From Kribbella sp. NBC_01245 (GTDB lineage Bacteria > Actinomycetota > Actinomycetes > Propionibacteriales > Kribbellaceae), in assembly GCF_036226525.1 (NCBI RefSeq), contig NZ_CP108487.1, positions 4,030,001-4,094,000 on the forward strand: a stretch of 64,000 nucleotides of DNA, given 5' to 3'. The notes under the pieces are model-generated. The model ran no database searches. It was not told the DNA's origin and was given only the letters and a program-made list of their open reading frames with translations. Positions within the stretch are counted from its first letter, which is position 1. Every line of letters starts with the position of its first letter. Made by a program: the position numbers and the translations under genes. Of this stretch, positions 44,163 through 53,587 are shown piece after piece.

Positions 44163-44171
44163 ACGTAAAAC

Positions 44172-45194
44172 TCAAGCAGTGGCGGCCAGGGCAGGCCCGG
44201 CAGGGCGCTCCTTGAGGCCGACGATGAAGCCGGCACCCCAGGTGACGTGCATCGTCGCGCAGACCAGCGGAAGCCAGAACAGGGCCTTCCAGGGCAGGTA
44301 GCGGCCTTCCACCATGGACCCGGCGATCAGGCCGAGCCCGTAGAACAGCGGCGCCAGGAACCCCAGCACCAGCCAGCTGACCCCGGTGGCCAGGCCGACG
44401 ATGCCCAGGATCGTCCCGAGCACCAGCAGCGTCACGGCCACCGGCGGCGCCAGGTAGCGCTTGCTGGCGGTCTCCGGGTGGCGGCGGATGACCTCACGAC
44501 GCCACTGACCGGTCATGTAGAACTGCTTGGCCACGGCCGTCAGCGACGAGCGCGGGCGATACGTCACCGACAGGTCCGGGCTGAACCAGATCAGCCCGCC
44601 GGTCTTGCGAATGCGGTAGTTCAGCTCCCAGTCCTGCGCCCGGTGCATGGTCTCGTCGAACCCGCCGACCCGCTCCAGCGCCGTACGCCGGAAGACACCG
44701 AGGTAGACCGTGTCGGCCGGCCCCGGCTTGCCGCCCTGGTGGAACGTGGAGGCCCCTAGACCGAGGCGCGAGCGGTAGGCGCAGGCCACGGCCATCTCGA
44801 ACGCCGAACGGCCCTCAGCGGCCATCACACCGCCCACGTTGTCCGCGCCGGACTCCTCCAGCAGCTCGACCGCGCGTCTGATGTAACCCTGCGTCAGCAC
44901 GCCGTGGCCGTCGACCCGGACGATGATGTCGTGGCTCGCGTTCGCGATCCCGACGTTGAGCCCGGCCGGCGTCTTGCCGGACGGGTTCGGCACGATGCGG
45001 ATCCGCTTGTCCGTGGCCGCGATGCCTTCGGCGATGGCCATCGTGCGGTCCTTGCTCGGACCGATCGACAGCACCACCTCCAGCTCGCCGGGGTAGGACT
45101 GTTCGAGAACACGACCGACCGCCTCGGAGAGGTGTCGTTCCTCGTTCAGTACCGGCATCACGACGGATACCGGTGGCCAGTGGGACAAGGACAT
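44172..45194 (-). CDS. Membrane-bound family 2 glycosyltransferase
   Basis: A 340-residue enzyme. The GT2 domain covers residues 1-240 (VSVVMPVLNEERHLSEAV, IVRVDGHGVL as the DxD region, HRAQDWELNYRI as the acceptor-site ED). Three C-terminal hydrophobic segments anchor it (VTLLVLGTILGIVGLATG, VLGFLAPLFYGLGLIAGS, WLPLVCATMHVTWGAGF). It resembles ExoA-like glycosyltransferases. It is downstream of the LCP gene on the same strand with 3 bases between, so the two are a unit. Confidence 0.88.
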   Translation of the reverse strand: MSLSHWPPVSVVMPVLNEERHLSEAVGRVLEQSYPGELEVVLSIGPSKDRTMAIAEGIAATDKRIRIVPNPSGKTPAGLNVGIANASHDIIVRVDGHGVLTQGYIRRAVELLEESGADNVGGVMAAEGRSAFEMAVACAYRSRLGLGASTFHQGGKPGPADTVYLGVFRRTALERVGGFDETMHRAQDWELNYRIRKTGGLIWFSPDLSVTYRPRSSLTAVAKQFYMTGQWRREVIRRHPETASKRYLAPPVAVTLLVLGTILGIVGLATGVSWLVLGFLAPLFYGLGLIAGSMVEGRYLPWKALFWLPLVCATMHVTWGAGFIVGLKERPAGPALAATA

Positions 45195-45197
45195 AAT

Positions 45198-46652
45198 TCA
45201 GGCCGCCGTACAGATAGATGCGACGTCGTCGACGTCGGAGGTGGATTTGGAGGGAGTGCTCGTCGGCTTCTTGCTCGGTTTGGCCGTCGTCTTCGGTGGT
45301 GTAGTGGTCTTCTTGTCCTCACCATCTTCGGCTGCCTGGTCCAGCGCCTCCGAGCGGGCGATGGCCTGGGCGACCTTGGTGCGGATCAACGGGAAATCAG
45401 GGTTACCGGTTTTGATCAGGGGTGGTACCGGCGAGAAGCTTGACACCTTGAGCTTCTTCGAGTCCAGCGCGAGATCGACGAAGGTGCCGAGATGGCTGGA
45501 CGGGATGTCGGTTTTCACCACCTGCTTGCTGGCCGCGGCGATGCCCTGGAACTTGGTCAGCACCGTGCGCGGTTCCAGCTGGTTCAGCATCGCGGTCATC
45601 ACGCATTTCTGCCGGGTCATCCGCTCGTAGTCGGTCGCACCCGCGCGGGACCGCGCGAACCACATCGCGTGGTACCCGTCGAGGTGCTTGTTCTTCCCCG
45701 GAGTGATGTAACCGTAGATGGGGCTGCCGACGCCACCGATCGGGACTTTTTTCCCGACATCGAGGTTGATGCCACCGACCGCGTTGATCAGGTTCACGAA
45801 GCTGGCGATGTCGATCATCACGAAGTAGTTGACCTTCAGGCCCGTGATGCCCTCGACCGCCTGCCGCGTCGCCAGCGCGCCCGGGTCCGCCACACCGGGG
45901 AACAGGTCCTTGTGCTGGGTGGCATAGGTGTAGACCCCGTTCAGGAAGCAGTTCGCCGCACAGTCCTCCCACTGGAAGCCGTTCGGGAACTTGTCATGCA
46001 TCGCCGTGCCCTCGGGGAACGGCACCTTGGCCATGTTGCGCGGCAGCCCGATCAGCACCGTCCGGCCGGTTTCGGCGTCGATACTGGCCAGCGTCATGCT
46101 GTCGGGGCGTAGGCCGGTCCGGTTCTTACCGGAGTCGCCGCCCATCAGCAGCACGTTGTAGCGGCCCTTGTCGGCCTTGGATTTCGCATGCCCGCCGAAC
46201 ACACTGGCGACGAAATCGGCCTGCGCCGAGACGAGCGTGCTCGCCCAGATCAGCGCGAACACCACCCCGAGCGCCAGCACGGCGTCGGTGATACTCGCGG
46301 TCAATCGGTGGTTTCGCTCGAGCAGCAGCGGCTTGCCGAGTCGATACGCGTCGACGAACAGCACCGCCCAGCCGATCGCGAGCAACACCAGCAAGACCTG
46401 GATACCCCGGAGGAACCAGGGCTGCACGATGAAGTTGATCGTCGGTCCACGCCAGATCAGGGCCAGCAACGCGATCAGCACGACGATCGCGAGCAAACTG
46501 GCGAGCAACCGCCAGACGAACCGGCCGACGCGCTTGTTACCAGCGGCGATCTGGGCCGATCCGGGTACCACCAGGGTCATCAGCAGCAGCGTCAGCGCCC
46601 GCTTGAAGCGGGTCGGCTCACTGAGGTTGCGCAGGTCAGGTTCCTGCGGCAT
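45198..46652 (-). CDS. LytR-CpsA-Psr (LCP) glycopolymer transferase
   Basis: A 484-residue membrane-anchored phosphotransferase that attaches undecaprenyl-linked glycopolymers to peptidoglycan. After an N-terminal region with four hydrophobic segments (to about residue 148) comes the LCP domain: NVLLMGGDSGKNRTGLRPDS with the conserved Asp/Arg, LIGLPRNMAKVPFP, and FARSRAGATDYERMTRQK. The C-terminal 50 residues are a Lys/Thr/Pro tail. A 16-bp palindrome lies 19 bases upstream of its start codon. Confidence 0.92.
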   Translation of the reverse strand: MPQEPDLRNLSEPTRFKRALTLLLMTLVVPGSAQIAAGNKRVGRFVWRLLASLLAIVVLIALLALIWRGPTINFIVQPWFLRGIQVLLVLLAIGWAVLFVDAYRLGKPLLLERNHRLTASITDAVLALGVVFALIWASTLVSAQADFVASVFGGHAKSKADKGRYNVLLMGGDSGKNRTGLRPDSMTLASIDAETGRTVLIGLPRNMAKVPFPEGTAMHDKFPNGFQWEDCAANCFLNGVYTYATQHKDLFPGVADPGALATRQAVEGITGLKVNYFVMIDIASFVNLINAVGGINLDVGKKVPIGGVGSPIYGYITPGKNKHLDGYHAMWFARSRAGATDYERMTRQKCVMTAMLNQLEPRTVLTKFQGIAAASKQVVKTDIPSSHLGTFVDLALDSKKLKVSSFSPVPPLIKTGNPDFPLIRTKVAQAIARSEALDQAAEDGEDKKTTTPPKTTAKPSKKPTSTPSKSTSDVDDVASICTAA

Positions 46653-46671
46653 GACGTCCTTCCGTTCGTCC

Positions 46672-46687
46672 CGTCGTCATGACGACG
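46672..46687. promoter_or_regulatory. 16-bp perfect palindrome upstream of the LCP gene
   Basis: CGTCGTCATGACGACG is exactly self-complementary and sits 20-35 bases upstream of the LCP start. It may be a repressor site. Confidence 0.55.
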
Positions 46688-46902
46688 ATCAGTATTGCCA
46701 CGGTACGACGGTCGCCTGGGACAGGCGCGCCGCCACCGGCCGGTGGTGAACCGGACACCATGTTCGACGTTGACGAAGCTGTGATGGTTCGGATCTCCTG
46801 TTTCCGGAGACGAAGGGTAACAGGGCCAACACACCCTGCTTGCACCGCCATGTAAGCCCTTCGCACATCAGAAGTTCCCAACGTGAGGACAGGAACCCGC
46901 CC

Positions 46903-47757
46903 ATGAAGTTGTTGCGAACACTCACTGTAGGCATCGTCACCCTCGGTGCCTGCCTGGTCGGTATCACCCCGGCGAACGCCGCCGTCGTGACCGACCCCGC
47001 CGCGAAGGCCGCCGCCCCCGGTGCCGATTTCGCGGGCATCGCGGCGCTGAGCAACTGCTCGGCCTCGCTCGTGCGGTACAGCGACTCCCAGCCGGCCGAC
47101 AAGGCGCTGGTGCTGACCAACGGCCACTGCTACGAAGGAGGTTTCCTCAACCCGGGCGTGGTCCTAGTCAACCGCGCGTCGAGCCGGTCGATCACCCTGC
47201 TCCGGCCGAACTCGTCCAACGCGGGCACGGTCCGGGCCTCCCGCATCGTCTACGGCACGATGACCAAGACCGACATGCTGGTCTACGAGGTGAACGAGTC
47301 CTACGCCTCGATCCAGTCCCGGCTCGGCGTCGCACCGCTCACGCTGGCCCGCCAGGCCCCGGCCGCCGGCGCGGGTATGGCGGTCGTTTCCGGCTACTGG
47401 AAGCGGATCTACACCTGCTCTGTGCAGAGCACGATCTACCAGCTGCGTGAGGGCAACTGGCGCTGGTCCAGCTCGATCAAGTACCGCCAGCCCGGCTGCG
47501 AGACGATCGGTGGCACCTCTGGTTCGCCGATCGTGAGCACCAGCAACGGCGAGGTCATCGGCGTGAACAATACCGGTAACGAGGATGGCCAGCGCTGCAC
47601 CGTGAACAACCCGTGCGAGGTGGACGCGGCCGGCAACATCACCGTCGACCAGGGGGCCGCTTATGGCCAGCAGACCTGGTGGATTTACACCTGCCTGACC
47701 AACCGCAAGCTCGACCTAGCGAAGTCCGGCTGCCAGCTGGCCCGGCCGGCACGCTGA
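46903..47757 (+). CDS. Secreted trypsin-like serine protease
   Basis: A 284-residue exported protein. A signal peptide (TVGIVTLGACLVGITPANAA) precedes a chymotrypsin-fold domain with the triad visible as LTNGHCYEGG (His), TKTDMLVYEV (Asp) and GGTSGSPIVST (Ser). Six or more cysteines suggest disulphides. The ATG at 46903 is preferred over an upstream ATG at 46840 because the signal peptide begins there. Substrate unknown. Confidence 0.9.
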   Translation: MKLLRTLTVGIVTLGACLVGITPANAAVVTDPAAKAAAPGADFAGIAALSNCSASLVRYSDSQPADKALVLTNGHCYEGGFLNPGVVLVNRASSRSITLLRPNSSNAGTVRASRIVYGTMTKTDMLVYEVNESYASIQSRLGVAPLTLARQAPAAGAGMAVVSGYWKRIYTCSVQSTIYQLREGNWRWSSSIKYRQPGCETIGGTSGSPIVSTSNGEVIGVNNTGNEDGQRCTVNNPCEVDAAGNITVDQGAAYGQQTWWIYTCLTNRKLDLAKSGCQLARPAR

Positions 47758-47791
47758 CCTACTGACAGCGCGTTAGCCGAGTAACAGTGCG

Positions 47792-48256
47792 TTAACGAGT
47801 GACGGTGGCGGTGCCCTCGCGGTGCCGCCACCGCCCGGCCAGCAACAAGGCGATCACCAGTACGGCGACCACGGCGAACAACGCCAGCACGAAGCCGAGG
47901 ATCGACTCGTACCGGCCGACGGCGTACGTCGTACCGTCCGGGCTTTCCGCACAGCGCACGGTGTAGTCGCCGGCGGGCGCGGGGGACGCGGGCCGGGCGA
48001 CGGCGTACCAGGACCCGATCCGCTCACCCGTCCGCGGCACCAGCGTGACGGCGCGCCCCTCGCGGTCGGTGATCACGCAAGCGTCAACCGGTGTGCCTGG
48101 GCGCGAGGCGAACAGGGTCAGCGCGGCGCCGTCCAGCCGCACGATCGCGCTGGTGCCGACGGCAACGGGCTGGTGCGGAAAGACCGCGACGGCGTGCTGG
48201 ATTCCGAGACCGGCCAGTGCCAGTCCGGCGATCACCAGCACGATCCGCCTGCTCAT
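47792..48256 (-). CDS. Two-helix membrane protein, unknown function
   Basis: A 154-residue protein with membrane helices at both ends (VLVIAGLALAGLGIQHAVAV near the start and FVLALFAVVAVLVIALLLAG near residue 122-141) and a beta-rich outside domain between, containing two cysteines (DACVITDREGR and YTVRCAESPDG) that could pair. No family recognised. Convergent with the protease gene. Confidence 0.72.
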   Translation of the reverse strand: MSRRIVLVIAGLALAGLGIQHAVAVFPHQPVAVGTSAIVRLDGAALTLFASRPGTPVDACVITDREGRAVTLVPRTGERIGSWYAVARPASPAPAGDYTVRCAESPDGTTYAVGRYESILGFVLALFAVVAVLVIALLLAGRWRHREGTATVTR

Positions 48257-48339
48257 TCCAGCAAGATTATGCTCAATTCAGGCCGCTTGCGCGGTCGCCC
48301 GTTGGCAGAAGTGACCCGAAGATCGGTAACGTCCGCACG

Positions 48340-50427
48340 ATGACGAACCAGGAGCAGATCGACGACACCCGGGAAGCCTCCCCCGGCTCGACCGCATCCC
48401 CTTGGCACTCCCCCCTCGGCCCGCGACGACGTCTGGTCATCGCCAGTGCCCTGATGCTCTTCCTCGAGCTGGCGCTGATCCGGTGGACCGGGTCCAATGT
48501 CGTCCATCTGAGTTATTTCTCGAACTTCGTACTGCTCGGGTCCTTCCTGGGCATCGGCGTCGGCTTCCTGCGCGCCAGCCGCACGAAGCGGCTGCCGTAC
48601 TACTCGCCCATCGCGCTCGCACTGCTGGTCGGATTCGTTGCCTGGAAACCCGTCTCCGTTGATCGCGGCGGCGACTCGAACGTCATCTACTTCACCAGCC
48701 TCGAGACCAGCGGCCCCTCGGCCCACGTGATCCTGCCGCTCGTCTTCCTCGCGGCCGCGATCGTGCTGGCCGGCCCGGCTGAACTGGTCGCGCGTTGTTT
48801 CGCCGAGCTGCCCCGGCTTACGGCGTACAGGTTCGACCTGATCGGCAGTATCACCGGAATCGTCACGTTCACAGCGCTGTCGTTCCTGGGCGCACCGCCG
48901 GTGTGGTGGGGCCTGATCGTGCTGATCGTCTTCGCGGTGCTGATGGTTCCGCAGCAACGCGCAGTGGCGACCGGACTGGCCGCTGCGCTCGTGGTCACGC
49001 CCCTGCTGATCGTGGTGGCGGTGCTCTTCAACGAGTCCACTCAGGACAACTTGCGCTGGTCGCCGTACTACAAGGTGCTGACCGAGGCTTCGACCTTCCG
49101 CAACGCTTTGGTGCTGACGATCACCGTGAACGGCGTCCCGCATCAGCAGGCGTACCCCGCGGCCACCCGGCTCGAGCTGGAATCGCAGTACGGCCTGCCC
49201 TACCAGCGCATCACCAACCAGCCGAAGAACGTACTGATCGTCGGAGCCGGTAGTGGCACCGATGTCGCGATTGCCCTGCAGAAGGGCGCACAGCACGTCG
49301 ACGCCGTCGAGATCGACCCGTCGCTGCTGGAGATCGGCCGAACCCGGCACCCCGACCGCCCGTACTCCGACCCGCGAGTGACCACCCACGTCGACGACGG
49401 CCGGGCATTCCTTTCGCGGACGGACAAGAAGTACGACCTGATCCTGTTCGCGCTGCCGGACTCACTGACGCTGGTGAGCGGCGCCAGCTCCTTGCGGCTC
49501 GAGAGCTACCTCTTCACCAAGCAGGCCTTTGAGAGCGCACGCGATCACCTGAACCCGGGTGGCGCGTTCGCGATGTACAACTTCTACCGCGAGAGCTGGC
49601 TGATCGACCGGCTCGCACTGACCGCCAACGACGCCTTCGGCCACGGGCCTTGCGTGGACAAGGTCGGCGACGTGTTGCAGCAAGCCGTCGTCACGGTCGG
49701 TCTGACCTCGGCGGACCAGCAGTGTGGCTCAACGGCTTGGACTGCGGCCGCTGCCGACACTCCGCCGCCTGCGACGGACAACCGGCCGTTCCTGTACCTG
49801 TTCACCGACAGGATCCCCTCGCTGTACCTGGTGACGCTTGGGCTGATCCTGGTGGCAGGAATCGTTGCTGTCGGCATTGCCGGTGGTGGCGGCTCGTACC
49901 GGCGCATGCGTCCGTACGCCGATCTCTTCCTGCTGGGCGTGGGCTTCATGCTTCTGCAGACCAAGAGCATCACGAGCTTCGCGTTGCTGTTCGGTACGAC
50001 GTGGGTGGTCAACGCGATCGTCTTCACGGGTGTGCTGCTGGCCGTGCTCGCAGCGGTCGAAGTGACGCGTAGGTTCAAGACACCACCTATGAAGGTGATG
50101 TTCGCCGTGTTGTTCGCGGGGCTCGCCCTGAGCTGGGTCTTCCCGGACAGCTGGTTCCTGGCGATGCCGCTGCCGCTGCGCATCGTCGCCGCGGTGACGG
50201 TCGCGTTCCTGCCGATCTTCGCGGCGAACGTGATCTTCGCGAAGCGCTTCAGCGACACGGCCGACGGGACTGCCAGCTTCGGCGCCAACCTGCTCGGCGC
50301 GATGGTCGGCGGTTGTCTGGAGTACCTCGGCCTGATGATCGGCTTCGACGGCCTGCTCATCATCGCCGCCCTCGCGTACGCCGCGGCCTTCCTCCTCCGC
50401 CCACGTACTTCCGTCCTCACCACGTAG
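48340..50427 (+). CDS. Membrane protein fused to a spermidine-synthase-like domain
   Basis: About 695 residues. An N-terminal bundle of membrane segments is followed by a spermidine-synthase-like SAM-binding domain: NVLIVGAGSGTDVAIALQKG, DAVEIDPSLLEIGRT, VDDGRAFLSR and YDLILFALPDSLTLVSG. More membrane segments follow. Such fusions are common in actinobacteria. It is not necessarily a polyamine enzyme, because the catalytic Asp region (LPDS) is atypical. The ATG at 48340 is chosen because the preceding open frame is not membrane-like. A strong terminator lies 15 bases after the stop. Confidence 0.82.
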   Translation: MTNQEQIDDTREASPGSTASPWHSPLGPRRRLVIASALMLFLELALIRWTGSNVVHLSYFSNFVLLGSFLGIGVGFLRASRTKRLPYYSPIALALLVGFVAWKPVSVDRGGDSNVIYFTSLETSGPSAHVILPLVFLAAAIVLAGPAELVARCFAELPRLTAYRFDLIGSITGIVTFTALSFLGAPPVWWGLIVLIVFAVLMVPQQRAVATGLAAALVVTPLLIVVAVLFNESTQDNLRWSPYYKVLTEASTFRNALVLTITVNGVPHQQAYPAATRLELESQYGLPYQRITNQPKNVLIVGAGSGTDVAIALQKGAQHVDAVEIDPSLLEIGRTRHPDRPYSDPRVTTHVDDGRAFLSRTDKKYDLILFALPDSLTLVSGASSLRLESYLFTKQAFESARDHLNPGGAFAMYNFYRESWLIDRLALTANDAFGHGPCVDKVGDVLQQAVVTVGLTSADQQCGSTAWTAAAADTPPPATDNRPFLYLFTDRIPSLYLVTLGLILVAGIVAVGIAGGGGSYRRMRPYADLFLLGVGFMLLQTKSITSFALLFGTTWVVNAIVFTGVLLAVLAAVEVTRRFKTPPMKVMFAVLFAGLALSWVFPDSWFLAMPLPLRIVAAVTVAFLPIFAANVIFAKRFSDTADGTASFGANLLGAMVGGCLEYLGLMIGFDGLLIIAALAYAAAFLLRPRTSVLTT

Positions 50428-50442
50428 CGGTTCGCCGTTCGC

Positions 50443-50485
50443 CGCCTCTGCCCGGACTCGCCGAGTGCGCGCCCGGGCAGAGGCG
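50443..50485 (+). terminator. Terminator of the spermidine-synthase-like gene
   Basis: A 13-bp perfect stem (CGCCTCTGCCCGG/CCGGGCAGAGGCG) encloses a 17-base loop that has an inner stem (ACTCG/CGAGT). It starts 15 bases past the stop codon and is followed by CGTCGTTTCCC. Confidence 0.8.
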
Positions 50486-50513
50486 CGTCGTTTCCCACCT
50501 CCGCGCGCGGTCG

Positions 50514-50609
50514 CCCCCTATTCCGAGGGTCGACCCTCGGAATAGGGGGTGGACTCGCGAAATTTGGCAGGTCGACTCCCCATTCCGCGGGTCGACCCTC
50601 GGAATAGGG
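50514..50609. repeat. Two near-identical long loopless palindromes
   Basis: Bases 50514-50549 are a perfect 36-bp palindrome centred on GTCGAC (half-site CCCCCTATTCCGAGGG). A second copy at 50578-50609 is a 32-bp palindrome with two mismatched pairs and the same core. They lie in the 220-bp gap before the phosphotransferase gene. Confidence 0.9.
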
Positions 50610-50648
50610 ACGGCAACTCGAGCCCGCGGGGGGCGTTAGGGTCGGGGG

Positions 50649-51521
50649 GTGATCGCGGATACCACACGGCAATGGATCGAGCTCGAGACCGGCGAGATGG
50701 TCAAGGACGTCGTACGGCTGACGGGCGGCTGGACGTCCGAGATGCGCCGGGTCGAGACCACCGAACGATCGTTGGTTTTGCGGTCGTTCGTGAGCGAGTT
50801 CTACCGGCGTCATGCGGAGGGCCTGCTCACGCGCGAGGCCGATATCCTCACGCTGCTTGGCCGTACGGCGATTCCCGCCGCCTCGCTGGTCGCCGTTGAC
50901 GCAGTCGGCGCGAGCTGTGCGGATCCCTCGTTGCTGATGACGTTATTGCCCGGGCGGATCTGCCTGGATGATCCGGGTATCGCCGCGCAACTCGCCGCCC
51001 AGCTGGTCGCGATCCACCAGGTCGAGGTCGACGAGAGCACTCGGCCGCGGGTCTACCAGGCGTGGACGTCGCCCGAGCGCGTGCAACTCCCCGCCGACGC
51101 CGGGACGACGTGGACGGCCGCGGTGGACGTCATCCGCGCGGACCCTCCGTCGTACGACCCGGTCTTTTTGCATCGGGACTTCCATCCGGGCAACGTGTTG
51201 TTCGACGAGGGCCGGATCAGCGGCATCGTGGACTGGGTCGAGACGTCGTGGGGTCCGGCCGATCTCGATGTCGCGCACTGCTCGACCGCGCTCGCGTTGT
51301 TGCACGGGCCTTCCGTTGGTCTCGCGTTTCCCGCGGCGTACGTCGCGGCCGGCGGGGTGTTGGCCCGCGACAAGTACTGGTACTTCCTGGATGCCCTCGG
51401 GTTCGCGCCGGACGCGGAGAAGGTCGCCGTGCCCTGGCGGCAATGCGGGCGCGACGACCTCACTCCGGATTTACTCCGGCAGCACCTCGAGGCCTATCTC
51501 GAAGGCCTTCTAGAACGCTAG
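50649..51521 (+). CDS. Aminoglycoside/choline phosphotransferase-family kinase
   Basis: A 290-residue protein-kinase-like phosphotransferase. The catalytic loop is FLHRDFHPGNVLFD (Asp as base, Asn as metal ligand) and the magnesium loop is GIVDWVETSWGPADLD. The ATP-lobe is short and starts WIELETGEMV. Families with this fold phosphorylate antibiotics, choline or other small alcohols; the substrate cannot be told. The stop overlaps the convergent sugar-dehydrogenase stop in CTAG. Confidence 0.85.
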   Translation: MIADTTRQWIELETGEMVKDVVRLTGGWTSEMRRVETTERSLVLRSFVSEFYRRHAEGLLTREADILTLLGRTAIPAASLVAVDAVGASCADPSLLMTLLPGRICLDDPGIAAQLAAQLVAIHQVEVDESTRPRVYQAWTSPERVQLPADAGTTWTAAVDVIRADPPSYDPVFLHRDFHPGNVLFDEGRISGIVDWVETSWGPADLDVAHCSTALALLHGPSVGLAFPAAYVAAGGVLARDKYWYFLDALGFAPDAEKVAVPWRQCGRDDLTPDLLRQHLEAYLEGLLER

Positions 51522-53587
51522 GCGGGGAACCTCAAGCGCACGATCACGTTGTCGATCGTGCTGGGCGTACCGCCGTTCTTGTCGTTGTTGGTAGATGTCA
51601 GCCAGAGCGCGCCATCCGGCGTTCGCGTGACGCTGCGCAGCCGGCCCCACCGCCCCGAGAACAACGCCTGCGGGGTGCCCACGCCCGTACCGGTCGAGTT
51701 GATCTGCGTGACCCACAACTGGGCACCGGTCACGCCGGCGATGTAGATCCAGTCGTTCACGATCTCCACGCCACTCGGGCCTGCCTGCGCGGTCGACCAG
51801 GTGCGCTTCGGCGCGATGTAGCCGCCGCAATCGCCGATGGTCCCCTCACAGGCGGGCCAACCGTAGTTGCCGCCCTTCTGGATCAGGTTGAGCTCGTCCT
51901 GGCTGTTGTCGCCGAACTCCGCCGCCCACAATTGACCGCGCGAATCCCAGGCGAGGCCTTGCGGGTTGCGGTGTCCGAGGCTGTACACGTAGCGCGCATT
52001 GCCGCCAGTGCTGAAGAACGGGTTGTCGCTCGGCGCCGTCCCATCCGGGTTGATGCGCAGGATCTTGCCGTTCAGCGAACCGCGGTTCTGCGCGTTGGCG
52101 CCGCTCTGGGCATCGCCGACTGCCGCGTACAGCTTGCCGTCCGGGCCGAAGCGGATCCGGCCGCCGTTGTGGTACCGGTTCTTGGCCAGACCGGTGAGCA
52201 CCGGTTCGGACGTCGTACCGAGCTGCCCGTTCTCGTATCTCATCCGCACGATCCGGTTGTCGTTCGCGGCCGAGTGGTAGAAGTAAACCCAATGGTCATT
52301 GGCGAAATCGGGTGACAACGCCAATCCCAGCAGGCCGCCCTCGCCGGTCGTCGTGACCGCGCCCGGGACCTTGCCGAGCGTCGTCTTCTGTCCGGTCGAG
52401 CTGACCCGCAACACCTCGAAGCGATCCCGCTCGGTGACCAATGCCGAACCTGAGCCGTCCGGCAAGAAGGCGACACTCCAACCGAGATCGACGTTCGCGA
52501 TGTTCCGCTCGTACTCGGGGATGCCGCCGCCGCCCGTGCTGCTGGTGCGAACCGTGACGGCATTGCTGGCCGCGGAGGCGTTGTTGTCGGGATCACGCGC
52601 CTTGACGGCGAAGGTGTACGACGTGTTGGGCGCGAGGTTGGTGATAGTCGCGGTCAGGGAGGACGTCGTCGAGACCTTGGTGGTGCCTTGGTAGACGTCG
52701 TACCCGGCGATGGTGCCGCTGTTGTCGGTCGAGGCGTTCCAGGCCAGCGAGACGCTGTTCGCGGTCACGCCGGTCGAGCGCAGACTGCCTGGCACGGTTG
52801 GCGGTTCGGTATCAGTGCTGGGTGGGGTGGTGAACGTGACCACGTTGCTCTGCTGCGAGGCGTTGCCCGCGGCATCGACGGCGCCAACCGAGATGTCGTA
52901 GCTGGTGTTCGGGGTGAGCGTGTCCACGGTGGCGGTCAGCGTGGTGCCGTCGACCACCTTGAGTAGGTTGCCACCGCGGTTGACCTCGTAGCGGGTCACG
53001 CCGACGTTGTCCGAAGCGGCCGACCAGGTGAAGGTCGCGGCGTTCGACTTGATATTGCTGACGACGAGATTGCCGGGTGGCGTTGGCGGCTGGGTGTCGG
53101 TGCTGGTCGGGTTGACCGTCAGCTTGTCCGCGTTCGGGCCGCCGTCGGCCGTGGTGGCGCGGGCGCGGATCTTGTTGGTCCCGGCGGCGAGCTGGAGTTT
53201 GACCGTCTTGGTCTGCCAGGTCGACCAGGCGCCGGTGCCGGGGAAGGTGATGCCGACGGCGCCGGCCACGCCGTTCACGGTGAAGTCGAGTGGGCGGGAT
53301 GCCGTTGTCCCGTTGGCATATCGCAGGGTCACGTCGGCCGGGCCTGCCGTTGTCGCGGGCACGGTCCATTCGACGTAACTGCCGACAAGGTTGTTGTAGT
53401 TGACGAAACCACGACCGGAAAAGCCGGCGTGATTCGACTCGACCACGCCTTGTGAGATGGTCGCGTCCTCTGCCTCATAATCGGTCGCCGCGGCCTGACT
53501 GGGAGCCGCGAAAGGCCCCAGCCCTGCCGAGATGACCGCGATGGCGAAACCGCATGAAACGGCACGCCAAACTGCTCGTGGTGCCAC
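51518..53587 (-). CDS. Secreted CBM/Fn3/sugar-dehydrogenase protein
   Basis: A 689-residue exported multidomain protein. A signal peptide (residues 1-33) leads to a CBM6/35-like module (YEAEDATISQGVVESNHAGF to about 160), then two fibronectin type III domains (about 165-255 and 262-350), then a PQQ-type glucose/sorbosone dehydrogenase beta-propeller (SVAFLPDGSGSALVTERDRF, GRIRFGPDGKLYAAVGDAQ and YSLGHRNPQGLAWD). It probably oxidises sugars held on polysaccharide. The GTG start has GGAGG 6 bases upstream. A palindromic operator lies 73 bases upstream. Confidence 0.92.
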   Translation of the reverse strand: MAPRAVWRAVSCGFAIAVISAGLGPFAAPSQAAATDYEAEDATISQGVVESNHAGFSGRGFVNYNNLVGSYVEWTVPATTAGPADVTLRYANGTTASRPLDFTVNGVAGAVGITFPGTGAWSTWQTKTVKLQLAAGTNKIRARATTADGGPNADKLTVNPTSTDTQPPTPPGNLVVSNIKSNAATFTWSAASDNVGVTRYEVNRGGNLLKVVDGTTLTATVDTLTPNTSYDISVGAVDAAGNASQQSNVVTFTTPPSTDTEPPTVPGSLRSTGVTANSVSLAWNASTDNSGTIAGYDVYQGTTKVSTTSSLTATITNLAPNTSYTFAVKARDPDNNASAASNAVTVRTSSTGGGGIPEYERNIANVDLGWSVAFLPDGSGSALVTERDRFEVLRVSSTGQKTTLGKVPGAVTTTGEGGLLGLALSPDFANDHWVYFYHSAANDNRIVRMRYENGQLGTTSEPVLTGLAKNRYHNGGRIRFGPDGKLYAAVGDAQSGANAQNRGSLNGKILRINPDGTAPSDNPFFSTGGNARYVYSLGHRNPQGLAWDSRGQLWAAEFGDNSQDELNLIQKGGNYGWPACEGTIGDCGGYIAPKRTWSTAQAGPSGVEIVNDWIYIAGVTGAQLWVTQINSTGTGVGTPQALFSGRWGRLRSVTRTPDGALWLTSTNNDKNGGTPSTIDNVIVRLRFPA

